Source of the DNA: Uranotaenia lowii
Lineage: Eukaryota; Arthropoda; Insecta; Diptera; Culicidae
Direction: 5' to 3'
DNA length: 64,000 nucleotides
NCBI RefSeq assembly: GCF_029784155.1
Contig: NC_073692.1
Location: 275,695,413-275,759,412 of the forward strand
The notes below the pieces were generated by a model. The model saw nothing but the letters and a program-made list of their open reading frames with translations, was not told the origin of the DNA and did not search any database. Positions 24,331 through 35,231 of the stretch are shown piece after piece. Every line of letters begins with the position of its first letter. The stretch's first letter is position 1. The position numbers and the translations under genes were made by a program.

Positions 24331-24768
24331 AGATTTATTTGGACATAGACAAATATTTTGTTGTTATGCATCTTAAAAAGACAAAAATTAGTCGGTCAAT
24401 CAATTTCCTAAATTTCCGTTTGGTAGACAAGCAAATAGGTCGCTTACAAATTCTATTTAGTATTTTAAGCATTTTTTCCGTTTTTTGCGGCCCAATTACC
24501 AACCAAATACAAAATCATCAGCTTTAAAGTTCAAACCGACACGAAGTTCGTACGGGATCAGCTAGTTACTAATAAATTGTATGAATTGTGTCATATTTAA
24601 TGTGATTTTGTATGGGAACCTCCCCTCGCTTAAGTAGGAGGAGTTTGTAACTATTATAGAAATCATTTCCGGCCCCAAAAACTCTCAGACAGCAACTTTG
24701 ACGATGATTGGTTCAGTAATTTCCGAATCTAGAGGGAACATACAGACAGCCAAACATTCATTTTTATA

Positions 24769-25699
24769 TATAGGGGAGAATGGGGATACTTGATCTTCTT
24801 TTCTCATTTTCATCATATCTTTTTGGGAAATTTTAGCAACTCGTCGTCTTTTGCATTTTTTGATGTCGTATAATTTCAAGTTCATATACTCCAAAAGTTG
24901 GAACGATACATGAACTCGTAAAAGAACTAGAAGCATTTTCGTGAGACCCAAGAAATTGTGATATTTTTTAAGCTACAGGAGACTTGATCCTTAATTCAGG
25001 TTGCCATGACCCTAGATAAAAATCTAGTAAAATCCAAAGATAAAAGGTTCGGTGACTATTTTTTGCCATATTAGTTTTCATTTAGCAATTTGTAAGTATC
25101 AGACGATGAGAATTCTAAAAGTTTATCTACTACCCAATATTCATTGCATACTTTAAGGCACAATTTTCTAGTATTTAGGTAAATACAGTATTTTTAGTCC
25201 TTTCCAACATATAAATGAATTAACATTAGTTATTGAAAAGATATAAGTTATTTCATGACAACCAATGATCACGATCCATTCAGAAAAAAATATAGCTTTT
25301 TGAGTTGTAGGGATCAATTATATCCATAACATACTTATTGCAAAACTCCTTAAAAAAAATGAGAGTTTACTATTGCTTTGAAAAATGGCATAATGAAGTT
25401 GATATTATACTCTAATGATTGACATATTTGAATAAATATTTTTCTTATCATTTTTTTTGTAAAAAACAATTTAAATCAATAAAAAATGATCTTCAAATCA
25501 CATTTTGTTAAATTTTTCAAACAAAGTTCAATAACTCGAAAAACAATATTTTGAAAATTTGTTTAGATAACAGCATTCTTGTTTTATTCTATTTGGCACA
25601 TTTTTCTAGAACATTTGATATTTGTAAGACATTCCTGATTCGAGATATAGCGAAGGTATCAAGTATTCAGGGATCAAGTATCCTCATTCTCTCCTATAG
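24769..25699. mobile_element. Non-coding TIR element, GGGGAGAATGGGGATACTTG family, copy 1
   Basis: The left tip ATAGGGGAGAATGGGGATAC and the inverted right tip GTATCCTCATTCTCTCCTAT delimit about 930 bases with no transposase. The left half reappears at 34332-34960 with the same block order (AGACTTGATCC, GACCCTAG, TCTAGTAAAATCC, ACTATTTTTTGCCAT). The 88-codon minus-strand frame at 24685-24951 is not supported. A MITE-like non-autonomous DNA element. Confidence 0.6.
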
Positions 25700-26275
25700 A
25701 TAAAAGAAAAAAAAATAAATAGGAAGGTTTTCTACATTTTGTAAGGTACCATTTGGCATTTTTATTATTTTTGAAATTGATTAATTTCCCGAGTTCTGAC
25801 TGTTTAAAAAAATTGTTTTTTTTTTTGATTTTAGGAAACTGTGGGGAAACGTGGGCCAGCAAATTTAAAAACACCAAAATATAGATGGCCTAATATACCC
25901 CATAAAATGTGGCCCATGATTCCCCACAAGCTATGATTTGCAAATTGGTTGCGTTTGTGTGACTTATTAATATTTCATCAAAAATTCCCTTTTCACGTGA
26001 AAGGACTTGACAAAACTCATAAGCATATGAGAAATTTTTATTATGTACTTAGGTCGCCCACGGATGCAATTTTTCGAGTGCTTATTTGATTATGTAAGTA
26101 CATTTTTTCAGGCTAATTAATTAAAAGAAGCAGACGATACGTATATAAGTCAACAACATATAGAATAACATGCTTACGCAAAGCGACGCAGAAGACAGTT
26201 GGATTGAGATTTTTATCTCAACACACAGCTGAGATATTTGGAGTGGCCCACGTTACCCCATCTCTCCTCTATAAT

Positions 26276-26564
26276 TAATGATTTTTTTTTGCTCTACAGA
26301 AACTCTTTGGAAGTCAACAAAACTTGTTTTTGATTTTGAATAACGAAATTTTTATTTAAGCACTCTTGAAATTATTACTAGGCAGCGAGAATGTGCTTCA
26401 GTGGTAGAACGATAATGACGTCCAGTTTATTTTTAAACAACTGAATGCATCAAATTGTACCCAATTACATCTAACAGCAATGAATTCGATAATGATTAAC
26501 AGGAACTAAAATTATTGCAACACCTATCAATCTTTCGCCTATTGGCGCACTAATGCCTATACAG
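26276..26564. other. No feature recognised
   Basis: A short A+T-rich interval between repeat blocks. Confidence 0.4.
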
Positions 26565-26699
26565 ATAAAAAAATGTAACCTTACAATACAAGTGATTTTA
26601 CATTTTAACATCGTCACTTGAAAATTGTTGAAAAATAGTATAGCAGCTCAACCATTTCTATGAAAATTACATGTCAATGCATGCTTGTTCCAGCGCCAG

Positions 26700-27100
26700 T
26701 GTCAGTTTGTCAGTTTTGTTTCATTCCTGTTCGTTTCCCGTCCTGTGCTGCGTCGGCAAAAGTTATTAATTTTTACTAACCAGACCGTGGTTGCTGATTA
26801 AAGGTAAATCAATATTGAAAATAACTGTGATTGACTTAATAATTTCACACTAATTGCTATTATTTACAGGAAATTGATGCAGAATCCCCAAAACATCATA
26901 GCCCCAGCTGTGTGACATCCAATTTTCTGCTGTCTTATCGCACCAGCCGTCCTTTCCGTCGACGGGGGAATCGGCTACCAAAATCAGTGCAAGTGTTGTT
27001 AAAGAATCAACAAGTGTGATCAATGTGAAATAAAGGTTTTTTAACTGCATCAAACCGGTGACTTTTTTGATTTTGCGAAACAACTCCCTGTCCAATGAGA
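26700..27100 (+). other. Exon-intron-like segment
   Basis: The donor GTAAAT at 26804 and acceptor TTACAG ending at 26869 delimit 66 nt, typical for a short insect intron. The flanks (26700-26803 and 26870-27080) are richer in G+C than the surroundings. No open frame crosses the junction on the plus strand. Possible non-coding transcript or decayed transposon gene. Confidence 0.25.
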
Positions 27101-27124
27101 TTCGTGAGATGTGCTAAAGAATGT

Positions 27125-27787
27125 AATTTATTTATTAATTTTTTTATTTACATAGTATTCCGTCTCACGACATAACTTGACGAACATAATTCCTAAAATT
27201 CACTCGGTTCATAGCAACCGTTCTCCAATTTCTCGGGCACCCCACGTTCGCCAGATCACGCTCCACTTGGTCTAACCATCTCGCTCGTTGCGCCCCCGCT
27301 CGTCTTGTTCCTACCGGATTCGTAGCGAACACCTGTTTTGCAGGACAGTCGTCCGGCATTCTCGCAACATGTCCAGCCCAGCGTATCCGGCCAGCCTTCA
27401 CCACCTTCTGGATACTGGGTTCGCCGTAGAGTCGCGCGAGCTCGTGGTTCATCCTTCGCCTCCACACTCCGTTCTCCTGTACGCCGCCAAAGATGGTTCT
27501 TAACACTCGTCGCTCGAATACTCCGAGTGTATGCAGGTCCTCCTCGAGCAATATCCATGTCTCGTGCCCGTAGAGAACAACCGGTCTAATAAGCGTCATA
27601 TACAGGTTACACTTCGTACGAGGGCAAAGTCTTCTCGACCGCAGTTGCTTGTGGAGTCCATAGTAGGCACGACTTCCGCTGATAATTCGCCTCCGGATCT
27701 CACGGCTGGTGTCATTGTCTGCGGTCACCAGTGAGCCGAGATAGACAAAGTCTTCGACTATCTCCAGCTCGTCGCCGTCGATCATGA
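27125..27787 (-). pseudogene. 5'-truncated LINE reverse-transcriptase C-terminus
   Basis: A 206-codon frame (27785-27165) is uninterrupted. It begins in the post-palm region with EIVEDFVYLGSLVTADND and RRRIISGSRAYYGL, then TLIRPVVLYGHETW and LGVFERRVLRTIFGG. It ends with GRIRWAGHVARMPDD and RARWLDQVERDLA. This block order is the usual 3' end of insect RTE-like or related LINE polymerases. The YADD site is cut off at the 27787 edge. Downstream on the minus strand is a short A/T-rich tail (ATTTA-type repeats at about 27125-27155), as left by target-primed insertion. The clean frame makes it the best-preserved LINE piece here, but it lacks the catalytic core. Confidence 0.75.
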
Positions 27788-28052
27788 CCTTGTTATTAAC
27801 ATTTTATTAACAAGACAGTTGTAAGAACGAATGTTCTCCAAGGAGTTCAATTACTTAAAAATTGATAAAATAAAAAAATTAAGATTAAGTGATGTACCTT
27901 TTAAATATCAGGTATCAAAAAAGTCATGTCGAATTTCTGTTTATAAACAAGTGAATTCGTTTTATCTGTCCTATTTGAGATTTGTTTTCGTCAAAATTTG
28001 TAGTTATAAAAAATGACATGAAGCTCTCCTTATTATAAAAAAAAAATATTTT

Positions 28053-28120
28053 AAGTGCGGCCCGCCGACAACATTTCAAATTTAAAGTGGCCCGTTGGTT
28101 CAAAAGGTTGCTCATCCCTG
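28053..28120 (-). repeat. hAT-like terminal fragment
   Basis: The reverse complement begins CAGGGATGAGCAACCTTTTG and ends in GGCGGGCCGCACTT. It has the CAGGG(A/G)TG..GCAACC tip and G+C-rich GGGCC motifs seen at the ends of many animal hAT elements. No partner end is seen. Confidence 0.45.
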
Positions 28121-28174
28121 GGATAGACCAAAAGAAAGAATGTAAATGTACATCAAACAACAGCATTGAATGCT

Positions 28175-28280
28175 ACCGGGAATTTACATGAGATGTGCAG
28201 TATTATCACTTGTAAATAGCCGATTCCTTTCTACCCATGCAGTTGCATGTAAATCTACGAGGATTTTTCTAAGTGTGTAC
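28175..28280 (-). repeat. CATG-family element end
   Basis: The reverse complement has TTAGAAAAATCC at the tip, then GCATGGGTAGAAAGGAATCG and TCATGTAAATTCCC, matching the ends at 5036 and 10086. Confidence 0.55.
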
Positions 28281-28514
28281 CTATTCACCTTTCTGTCACA
28301 GGTATTCAATGAAAATAAAATTTCTCTCTAAATTTTCATTCTGGCGAGCATGCCACCTTATTTTTTGAATCATCACAGGAACATAGCTAACATTATTGAC
28401 CAGACGAAATATTGGTGGAATAAACTGACCAGGACAATGAACGAAAAATGGGAATGTGATAAAATAAAACCAAGAGTAAATTGAGATCTTTTCTCTTTTT
28501 TTTTTTTAATAATA

Positions 28515-29818
28515 AAGTCTGCTTCATTTAATATTGGAACAAATTCTTTTGCTCATTGTGGCGCTCCTAGTGGACGGATTTGGAAACTTTTTTCACCCAC
28601 GTGTCGGGAAATTCATTACCTTTCACCATGTATTTATGTCATAACACCAAACGATAGCATTTTGTAAACAACCGCCATGGAAGCCGAACGGAGAGATCAA
28701 ATTGTGCACAGTTTTCTTGAAAATCCATTGTTGTCGGCATCGAAGCTAGCTAAACAGCTTAAAATGCCCAGAAATACCGTATGGCGTGTTATCAAGCAGT
28801 ACAAGGAAACATTGACGACGGCTCGGAAGCCGCATTCGAAGCGTCGGAGTGGAACTGTCGACCGGAAACTGCATGGGAAAGTCATCAAGGCCGTCAAGAG
28901 GAATCCCAATCTTTCAGACCGCGATTTGGCCAATAAGTTCCAGGCCGCTCACAGTACGGTGCGACGAATTCGTCTCCGGGAAGGAATAAGGTCATTCCGA
29001 GCCAGCAAACAGCCAAATCGGACGCTGAAGCAGAACAATGTGTCCAGAAATCGTGCTCGAAAGCTGTACGACCAAGTGCTGACCAAGTTCGACGGATGTA
29101 TTCTGATGGACGATGAGACCTATGTGAAGGCGGACTTTGGGCAAATCCCAGGTCAAAAATTTTATTTGGCGACGGCTCGGGGGGATGTACCTGCAAAATT
29201 TAAGTTCGTGTTTGCGGATAAATTCGCCCGCAAGTACATGATTTGGCAGGGGATATGCAGTTGTGGACAGAAAACCAAAGTCTTTCTCACTGACGAGACA
29301 ATGACATCAGAAGTCTACAAAAAAGAGTGCCTACAGAAACGGATTCTGCCGTTTATTCGTGCCCACGACCGTTCAGTAATGTTTTGGCCGGACCTCGCAA
29401 GCTGCCATTACAGCAAAACGGTTATGGAATGATACGCAACGAACGGGGTCAGCGTAATACCGAAGGACCTCAACCCCCCAAACTGCCCCCAGTTCCGGCC
29501 GATAGAGAAATACTGGGCAATCACGAAGCGGAGGCTTAAGGCAAAGGGAAAACTTGTTAGGAACATGACTCAAATGAAGAACTGGTGGAATCAAATCGCC
29601 AAAACGGTGGACGAAAAGGGTGTGCGCCGCCTAATGTGCCATATTACGGGAAAAGTACGAGAATTTCTTCGAAACAGCAATGAATAATTTTTTTAATTTT
29701 TTTTTATGAAAGAGTAAAGAAAAGGCTACATTTTTATGAAAAACAAATTATGAATTCGTTAATAAATGACTGAACTACACGCAATTGTTTGTGTTCCAAT
29801 ATTAAATGAAGCAGACTT
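28515..29818 (+). mobile_element. Nearly intact DD37E mariner-like element
   Basis: The TIRs are identical over 27 bases (AAGTCTGCTTCATTTAAT... at 28515-28541, inverted at 29792-29818). A TA on each side (28513-28514 and 29819-29820) is the expected target duplication. The total is 1304 bp, the usual mariner size. The single gene inside has one nonsense codon. It belongs to a different subfamily from the 3.5-kb and 17.6-kb copies, as TIR and protein differ. Perfect TIRs and near-intact coding indicate recent movement. Confidence 0.93.
28677..29687 (+). pseudogene. DD37E (ITmD37E-type) transposase with one stop codon
   Basis: The start ATG at 28677 follows the left TIR by about 135 bases and precedes a coherent helix-turn-helix (NPLLSASKLAKQLKMPRNTV). 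A second helix-turn-helix follows (KRNPNLSDRDLANKFQAAHS). The catalytic core has MDDETYVKAD, FWPDLASCHYSK and FRPIEKYW. I count 37 residues from the second Asp to the Glu of PIE, counting the stop, so the signature is DD37E. The stop TGA at 29430-29432 sits where both other copies and the alignment imply Trp (ME-W-YA), so it is probably TGG to TGA. Beyond it the frame is clean to TAA at 29685-29687, giving 336 codons, normal for the family. The enzyme would bind its TIRs and move the element between TA sites. As it stands it yields a 251-residue product lacking the catalytic Glu. Confidence 0.92.
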
Positions 29819-29820
29819 TA

Positions 29821-30200
29821 CCTTGTTGTTACCTTTATTTTTGTCTAGAAACGTGTTTGGTTTGATTAAAACAAATGGCTTAAAAAATACCGCGTAATTC
29901 TTGAATAATCTTAATTATTAAGAAGAGTCTACAAGAAAAAAAAATAGCCTATTATACATATTATATAAAATTTTCTTTATTATACATATTTACATGATAG
30001 TTTGTGAAGAATAATATATTGATAATCCGATTAATTTTTGCCGAACAACCCAAGTTGAAATTAATTACGTTGTCTTCAAAACACCCAGAGAAATAAATAT
30101 TAAATATCTGAAACAAATACTTATCTTACAAAGGCAGCCTTGCGAACTTTATGATCACCCATTTGGTAGAACGCTGAAAACAATAAAGCGCCATTCTTTG
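29821..30200. other. A+T-rich filler
   Basis: No supported feature. Confidence 0.45.
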
Positions 30201-30770
30201 GCGGGCGCCCAAATCTAATTTTCACACCATATGAGACCATACAATTCAATATAATTTTAGAGAGCCACAAACAGAGGATTTCCGATCAACCATCCGCTGA
30301 AGGGAATATCATAAAAATGTTCCAAATTTAAGCATATTGTAACCGTTATCGGGAGGAATCGAAATCCCTAGCACAATGTCACTGTAGCCGAATTCGATCG
30401 GTTTATAAATGCAAGCGTGCCACCATCGAATTTAACGATTTCTTCTCCACCCCCATACGGGCGGAAATCCTACATATATGGTGGCTGTGACCAAGGCAAG
30501 GCAAAACCCGAGAATGTGTGCGGAACAAATAAAAACAACTTAAAACAGATGCGAGGGAAAGCATCACGAGTCCAATAAAATTTGTCCGGATTTTGTGCGA
30601 ATTCATTGTCGACCATTGGGTTAGCATAATTGGTTTTCCACTTTGTTCGTTTCTATCAGCTTCGAGTTTTTCCATTCAAGGGAAAGCAGGTTTGGGGGAA
30701 AGATTTTGTTTCAACTTTATTGGAAATCGTATCGATGGATTAAACCGAATCCTCATTTCCCCCAATATAT
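30201..30770. other. Unique island
   Basis: A balanced-composition stretch with no transposon features. The overlapping 90-codon minus-strand frame (30403-30675) and 77-codon plus-strand frame (30593-30826) resemble no family I know. Candidate host non-coding DNA. Confidence 0.3.
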
Positions 30771-31259
30771 GCTATGGAACATTCATTTCAATAAATACTA
30801 TGCAAAAATTTAGTAAAATTATTTAAAAAACTCTTTTAACAATTCACTATTTCCTTAACAACTCATTTGTAAATTATGGCATGTAATCTTATTGTTTTTG
30901 TGAAATAAACATCATATGAGATTTTCAAATCGTTTAGAGAAGTCCTAGAAATCAAAATTTTTGCAACGACATAAAGAAACGGAAGAAAAAGAAAACAACC
31001 AAAAACAACTAAGAACTTAAATTGCCGAAAGAAAAACACAAAATAGCTATTTTTCTGTTGTGTTTCCATTATTTCCATTTAGTTGGTTATGAATTGAGAT
31101 TTTCTGACACCATTGGAATCATATTGGATAACTCTCGGGGTAAACTCCATAGGCTGCTTACTACGGGTAAATGTTACGTATAACTACTGTTACTTTTCAA
31201 AAATCGTTTACTTAGTTCGTAATCCGTGTTCAAAATTACCCCCTAGACAGTGTGGTAAA
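30771..31259. other. A+T-rich filler
   Basis: No supported feature. Confidence 0.45.
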
Positions 31260-31480
31260 TATGAACAGACGGGGTTATTATGAACAGACGTCAAGGCGCG
31301 GGTCTATGGGGGGGGGGGGGGGTGATCGGGGTGATTACCCCCCCAAGCGGCAAAAAACCGTTACAAAATACTCACAAACGCTGGAATTTCTATGAAAAGT
31401 TCGAACATTTTCTAGTGGATGTTCTATGGAATTTTCAAAATTTTCCACTCCGTGGGGGTGATTGTTAAATAAAAGAATTT
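31260..31480. repeat. G-run repeat fragment
   Basis: A run of about 15 G (31308-31322), then GATCGGGGTGATTACCCCCC. Such G/C-run tips recur at 33.8-34.07 kb. The 62-codon frame across it (31280-31468) is composition-driven. Likely the decayed end of a transposon of unknown class. Confidence 0.3.
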
Positions 31481-33799
31481 ATTAATTTCTTAAATTCTTA
31501 AAATTGAAAAAAAAATCGGTCCGCCAAATTAAAACCGCTGTAACTTGCAATCCCGTAGACCAATTTTCACCAAATTACTTTTGTTATGGCACCTCCAGTG
31601 TTTAATTCGAAATTGCTGACCATATATGAATCTTTTATAAATTTTTATACAATCATATCTATCTATTAAATTTTCTAAAAAACCAAAAATACTACATCTT
31701 AAATTAGAGGTGATGAACAAAACCTGATGAAAATCAAGTTCAGGAATATACCTCCAAAAACAAGTTTTAAAACTAAGGCTCCAAAAACTAACCTATGTAT
31801 TAATTTTTCCCAGATGAGAAAAAACCAGTGATAATAATATCCCTTCATAATTCTACTATTTTCTCAGGAACAAGGACTTTTCATTGAAAAATAGTATAAG
31901 CTATAAGAAATGAACGCTTCATTATTTTTTTTCATTTAAAATTATACATTATGTTTGAAAATATTGAATGCATGAAGGAAAAATACTATTTCTAACTTTT
32001 TTACTAAATCACTCGTTTCAAATTTGGAACTGTATCTTTCGATTCAGTTACAATAAATTTTAAAATCTATGAGAGCTTGCAATTTAAAAGAAAACAAATG
32101 AAAATAAAATTCCGAAAGTTGCATACCCAAGAATTTGATTTTAATGATTTTGTTTCAGAATTGAATTTATATTTAGAAATTAAAGAATCGAAACAAGAGT
32201 TTATATTAATTAGTTTTTTTTTCAAATCACGATTCAGCAATATACTTCTGAAAAATAATAAAACATTCAGTTTTAAATTCATAGCAATTGTTAACACATT
32301 CTCAAATAAATGTTTGGATTTCAAAAGGTATTGTTGGAAAACGAGAATCACTAAAATTTTGGTGAGGGTTGTGCGGTGATATTAAAATATTCATTTGTAA
32401 AATTACATTTATATCGGAAGGTTCTTTAAAGAGTTCTTAAATTGATAATTTTTAAACTGCTCAATATACAAATGACGAAATTTTTTTTTGTCAGATTGTT
32501 TTATAAAAGGATGTATATGCTGTTCACAAAGATATCAAAATAAGTAAGTAAGAAAGTTTGTTAAAGTTCTCTAATTTCTATTTTTTTTAAATATAAACCT
32601 TTTATTAATTTAAATGAAATTTATAAGAGAAGAGGAGAAGCAGTGTGCATCATGGTCGTGAAATATTGTTTTTTTTTAAAGAAGTATATCTTATCAAATT
32701 TGTCCATTACTTTGATGATTTATCACTTAAATCCAAAAAATTGTTTGGATCATTACAAATTTTATGCTGATATGAAATATTTTATCAAGAACCCAATTTC
32801 AGCCTGTATTTTTTATCTAAATGTTCAACTCCACATTCAAAAGGGTTTTTTATAAATTCAGATGGCCACAGAATAAAAACTTTTTTAGATGAAAAGAATT
32901 TAAGAGCTAATTTTATGTTGGTGCCCTAAATTATTTTCAAATAGGCTAAAAATAATTCAAGAAAATTCTGCACTTTTCTTACAAAACTTTTAAACATTAC
33001 AATAAAAAATCGAAAGAAGGGTTCATATCATATTTCTTTCCGCAAGAACGCAAGTAATGTTGACTTCTGTGAAATTTTGTTAACTTAAGTTTTCTGTTTA
33101 TTTACTGTTCCCAATTTTGTAAAATAATAGACTTTTAACGAATGTTTAAAGAAGTAATGACTACATAGGATTCAAGATATTTCTCAAAGCAGAAAGAAAC
33201 CAAATCGTTTTTCAGACTTCAGCAAATTTTTTTGAATGAAATAAAATCTTTATTTTTTATAACTCTCTTTAGTAATGTCAGAAATTCTTGTGTTTAAGAA
33301 TTATTAAACACTGTAGATTTTTTTAAGATCATTCATCATCATGAAAGTAGTATTCCTTAATTGAATAAAATATAATAAACAAGTTCAGAATCAGTTTTTT
33401 TTTCATGTTAACTTGTAAGTTCATCAGTTATCAATGATTGATTTCACTCAAAACTGATTCTTTTCAAAACTCCATATCACCAAAACGAGAGGTGGTAAAC
33501 AAAATATAGTTGAAGTACGAGTTACACTAAATCAATCATTAAAACATAGACACCAAAATGCTATCTCCTGCATTATTTTGGAAAGACGTTTTTATTAGAA
33601 AAAATCATTTTCAAATGTTAAAAACTATTTTTTTTTCATCTTCATATTATATTGAAATTTATGAAGAGTTAATCACCGTGATTTTGTTTGTTAATTTTAT
33701 TTATCGACGTTATCGATGAAAATTGAAAGAACATAACATGGGTTTCAATCTGGTTTTAAAAATCAATTAGCTTATTTAAAGCCTTTTTTTTGGAATTTT
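31481..33799. other. Long A+T-rich filler
   Basis: 2.3 kb of very A+T-rich sequence. Overlapping frames on both strands at 32067-32379 are Lys/Phe/Asn/Ile-rich and composition-driven. I see no gene, RNA or paired ends. Confidence 0.5.
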
Positions 33800-34070
33800 T
33801 ATAATTTCTAACAAAATTTGAAATTCGAAACCCCCCACCCATGGACGTGTCCATCGCACGGTTCTGGTGTGCAGCAAATATTAAAGTCTCATTTGAAACT
33901 GGACACAAACACTCCACCCCCTTCCCCCCCCCCCCCCTCCCATCCCGCCACTCACACTCTCCAAATGAACGATTTTTTCGCAATATATTTACGTTATTGA
34001 CTGATTTTTGAAAATTTGGAGAATCACCCCCCCCCCCCCCAAGAGCCAGCTCTAGGACCGCCCCTGCGGA
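33800..34070. repeat. C-run repeat fragment
   Basis: Contains two poly-C tracts (about 33924-33938 and 34027-34040), with AGAGCCAGCTCTAGGACCGC after the second. The first part (TGAAATTCGAA, a C-run, CATGGACG, TCGCACGG) matches 40818-40862, so this is a dispersed repeat. Confidence 0.4.
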
Positions 34071-34235
34071 CCTCTCAAGTACATAGTAAAAACAAATTTG
34101 CTCTACCTAATAAGGAAGAGCGCGGAAACCTTCATGTAAGCAGCTTTTCAAAATTTATGATAAAGAATAAACATTTGGTGGCTGTAAGTGTGTAAAATGC
34201 AGAAATTTTTATCATAATAACCCCACTTAGACCTA

Positions 34236-34331
34236 CCTATGAGCCTTTGATATAGCTTAGTTGGAAAGTCAGTTGCCTCCTTAGCCAATGTCTGCGAGTT
34301 CGAGCCTAAAAACGAAAACTTTATTGTAACA
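34236..34331 (+). repeat. tRNA-derived SINE head
   Basis: The A box TAGCTTAGTTGG is at 34253-34264 and the B box GAGTTCGAGCC at 34296-34306. The same head occurs inverted at 50050-50132 and, truncated, at 60840-60935. It lacks a stable cloverleaf. The body is cut off by the TIR element starting at 34332. Confidence 0.6.
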
Positions 34332-34960
34332 CTGTAGGGGAAAAAGGAAATTCTTGATCCCCTTTTCATGTTTTTATCATATCTTTTTGGGAAAATTTAG
34401 CAACTTGCCGTATTTTGCATGTTCTAAAAGCGTGTAACCTTAAGTTTATATGCACTAAAATTTAGAACGATACATGAGATCGTAGAAGAACAAGAAGCAT
34501 TTTCGTGGGACTAAAAAAAAGTGATATGTTTTAAGTTACAGGAGACTTGATCCTTTACTAAAAGAAACTTAATTCTTAATTCAGGATGCCCTGACCCTAG
34601 ACAAAAATCTAGTAAAATCCGAAGATAAAAGGTCCGTTGACTATTTTTTGCCATGTTAGTTCTCATTTTCCCAGCTTGTTTGATCAGACAAAGAGAATTC
34701 TTAACGTGTCTACTACCCTTGATCCATTGCATATTCCAGGGCGCAATTTTCTAGTCTTTAGATAAATACAGTTCGTTTAGTCCTTTTTAACAGATTATAT
34801 ATAAAAAAAACTTTTTTTATTGGACAGATATTAGTAATTTGATGAAAACTAATTATCACAAGCCATTTAGAAGTAAAATATATCTTTTTGTGAAGAGATT
34901 AATCATCGTAATTTATGTTTGTTACTTTAACTTATCGGCCTTATCGATGAAAAGTGATGT
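34332..34960. mobile_element. Non-coding TIR element, GGGGA..CTTGATC family, copy 2 (right end lost)
   Basis: Collinear with 24769-25699 from the left tip (TAGGGGAAAAAGG, CTTGATCC) through TTTTTATCATATCTTTTTGG, GAACGATACATGA, AAGCATTTTCGTG, GACCCTAGA and TCTAGTAAAATCC. The right tip is not preserved. Confidence 0.6.
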
Positions 34961-35087
34961 CCATTTTAGTAGGGACATCAAGAGTTTATGATTTTTTTTA
35001 TAGATGGATAGAAGGTTAGATGAAATAAAAGATGGTGAAAATGAGCGGGTAGAATTTATTTAGAAGCATTATCATCACATACCTACA

Positions 35088-35200
35088 CAGTTAGAAATAT
35101 CCGCGTAGGTTTACATGCGACAGCATGGGTAGAAAGGAATCGGCTATTTGCGTGCGAATAAACGGCATATTTCATGGAAATTTTCATAAGCATTTTTGCA
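35088..35200 (+). repeat. CATG-family element end
   Basis: ACAGTTAGAAATATCC is followed by TTTACATGCGACAG and CATGGGTAGAAAGGAATCG. It is the left-hand orientation. No right-hand partner is evident downstream. Confidence 0.5.
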
Positions 35201-35231
35201 GTATTGAACGACCCCTCGTCGCTTTGTTTAC

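Larger units (their letters stand above)
21773..24768. repeat. CTAGCTGACC...ATTCATTTTTATATATAG dispersed repeat
   Basis: It begins ACTAGCTGACCTGGTGTGC and ends CATTCATTTTTATATATAG. Internally it repeats a module of 'TTTGTATGGRARCC, C-rich run, ATAGAAACCATTYCCGG, ACGGCTAC, GGTTCAGTAGTTTCC' at about 22330-22450, 22480-22560, 22610-22760 and 24590-24735. An inverted tip (GGGATCAGCTAGT) at about 24555-24567 shows that a second copy in the opposite orientation is embedded. This repeat type is familiar from insect genomes, but I cannot name its class with confidence. Confidence 0.55.
21711..26275. repeat. Nested repeat complex bounded by GGGGAGA...GTGGGGTA ends
   Basis: The left edge AGGGGAGAGTGGGGTATC (21712) with GGGCCAC has an inverted counterpart at 26244-26271 (GTGGCCCACGTTACCCC then ATCTCTCCT). 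A closer partial copy lies at about 25909-25926. Between them sit other repeats, listed separately: the CTAGCTGACC repeat, its tandem units, a SINE and a TIR element. The outer pair as one original element is inference; it could also be two related elements. Confidence 0.45.
26565..28280. mobile_element. Possible second CATG-family unit carrying a LINE tail
   Basis: The right edge (28175-28280) is a clear CATG-family end. The left edge near 26565-26690 has only ATGTAACC and TTACATGTCAATGCATG motifs, so the pairing is weak. The interior begins with a G+C-richer segment split by a 66-nt intron-like gap, as in the larger element at 5-10 kb, then a LINE fragment and a hAT-like tip. Confidence 0.3.
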
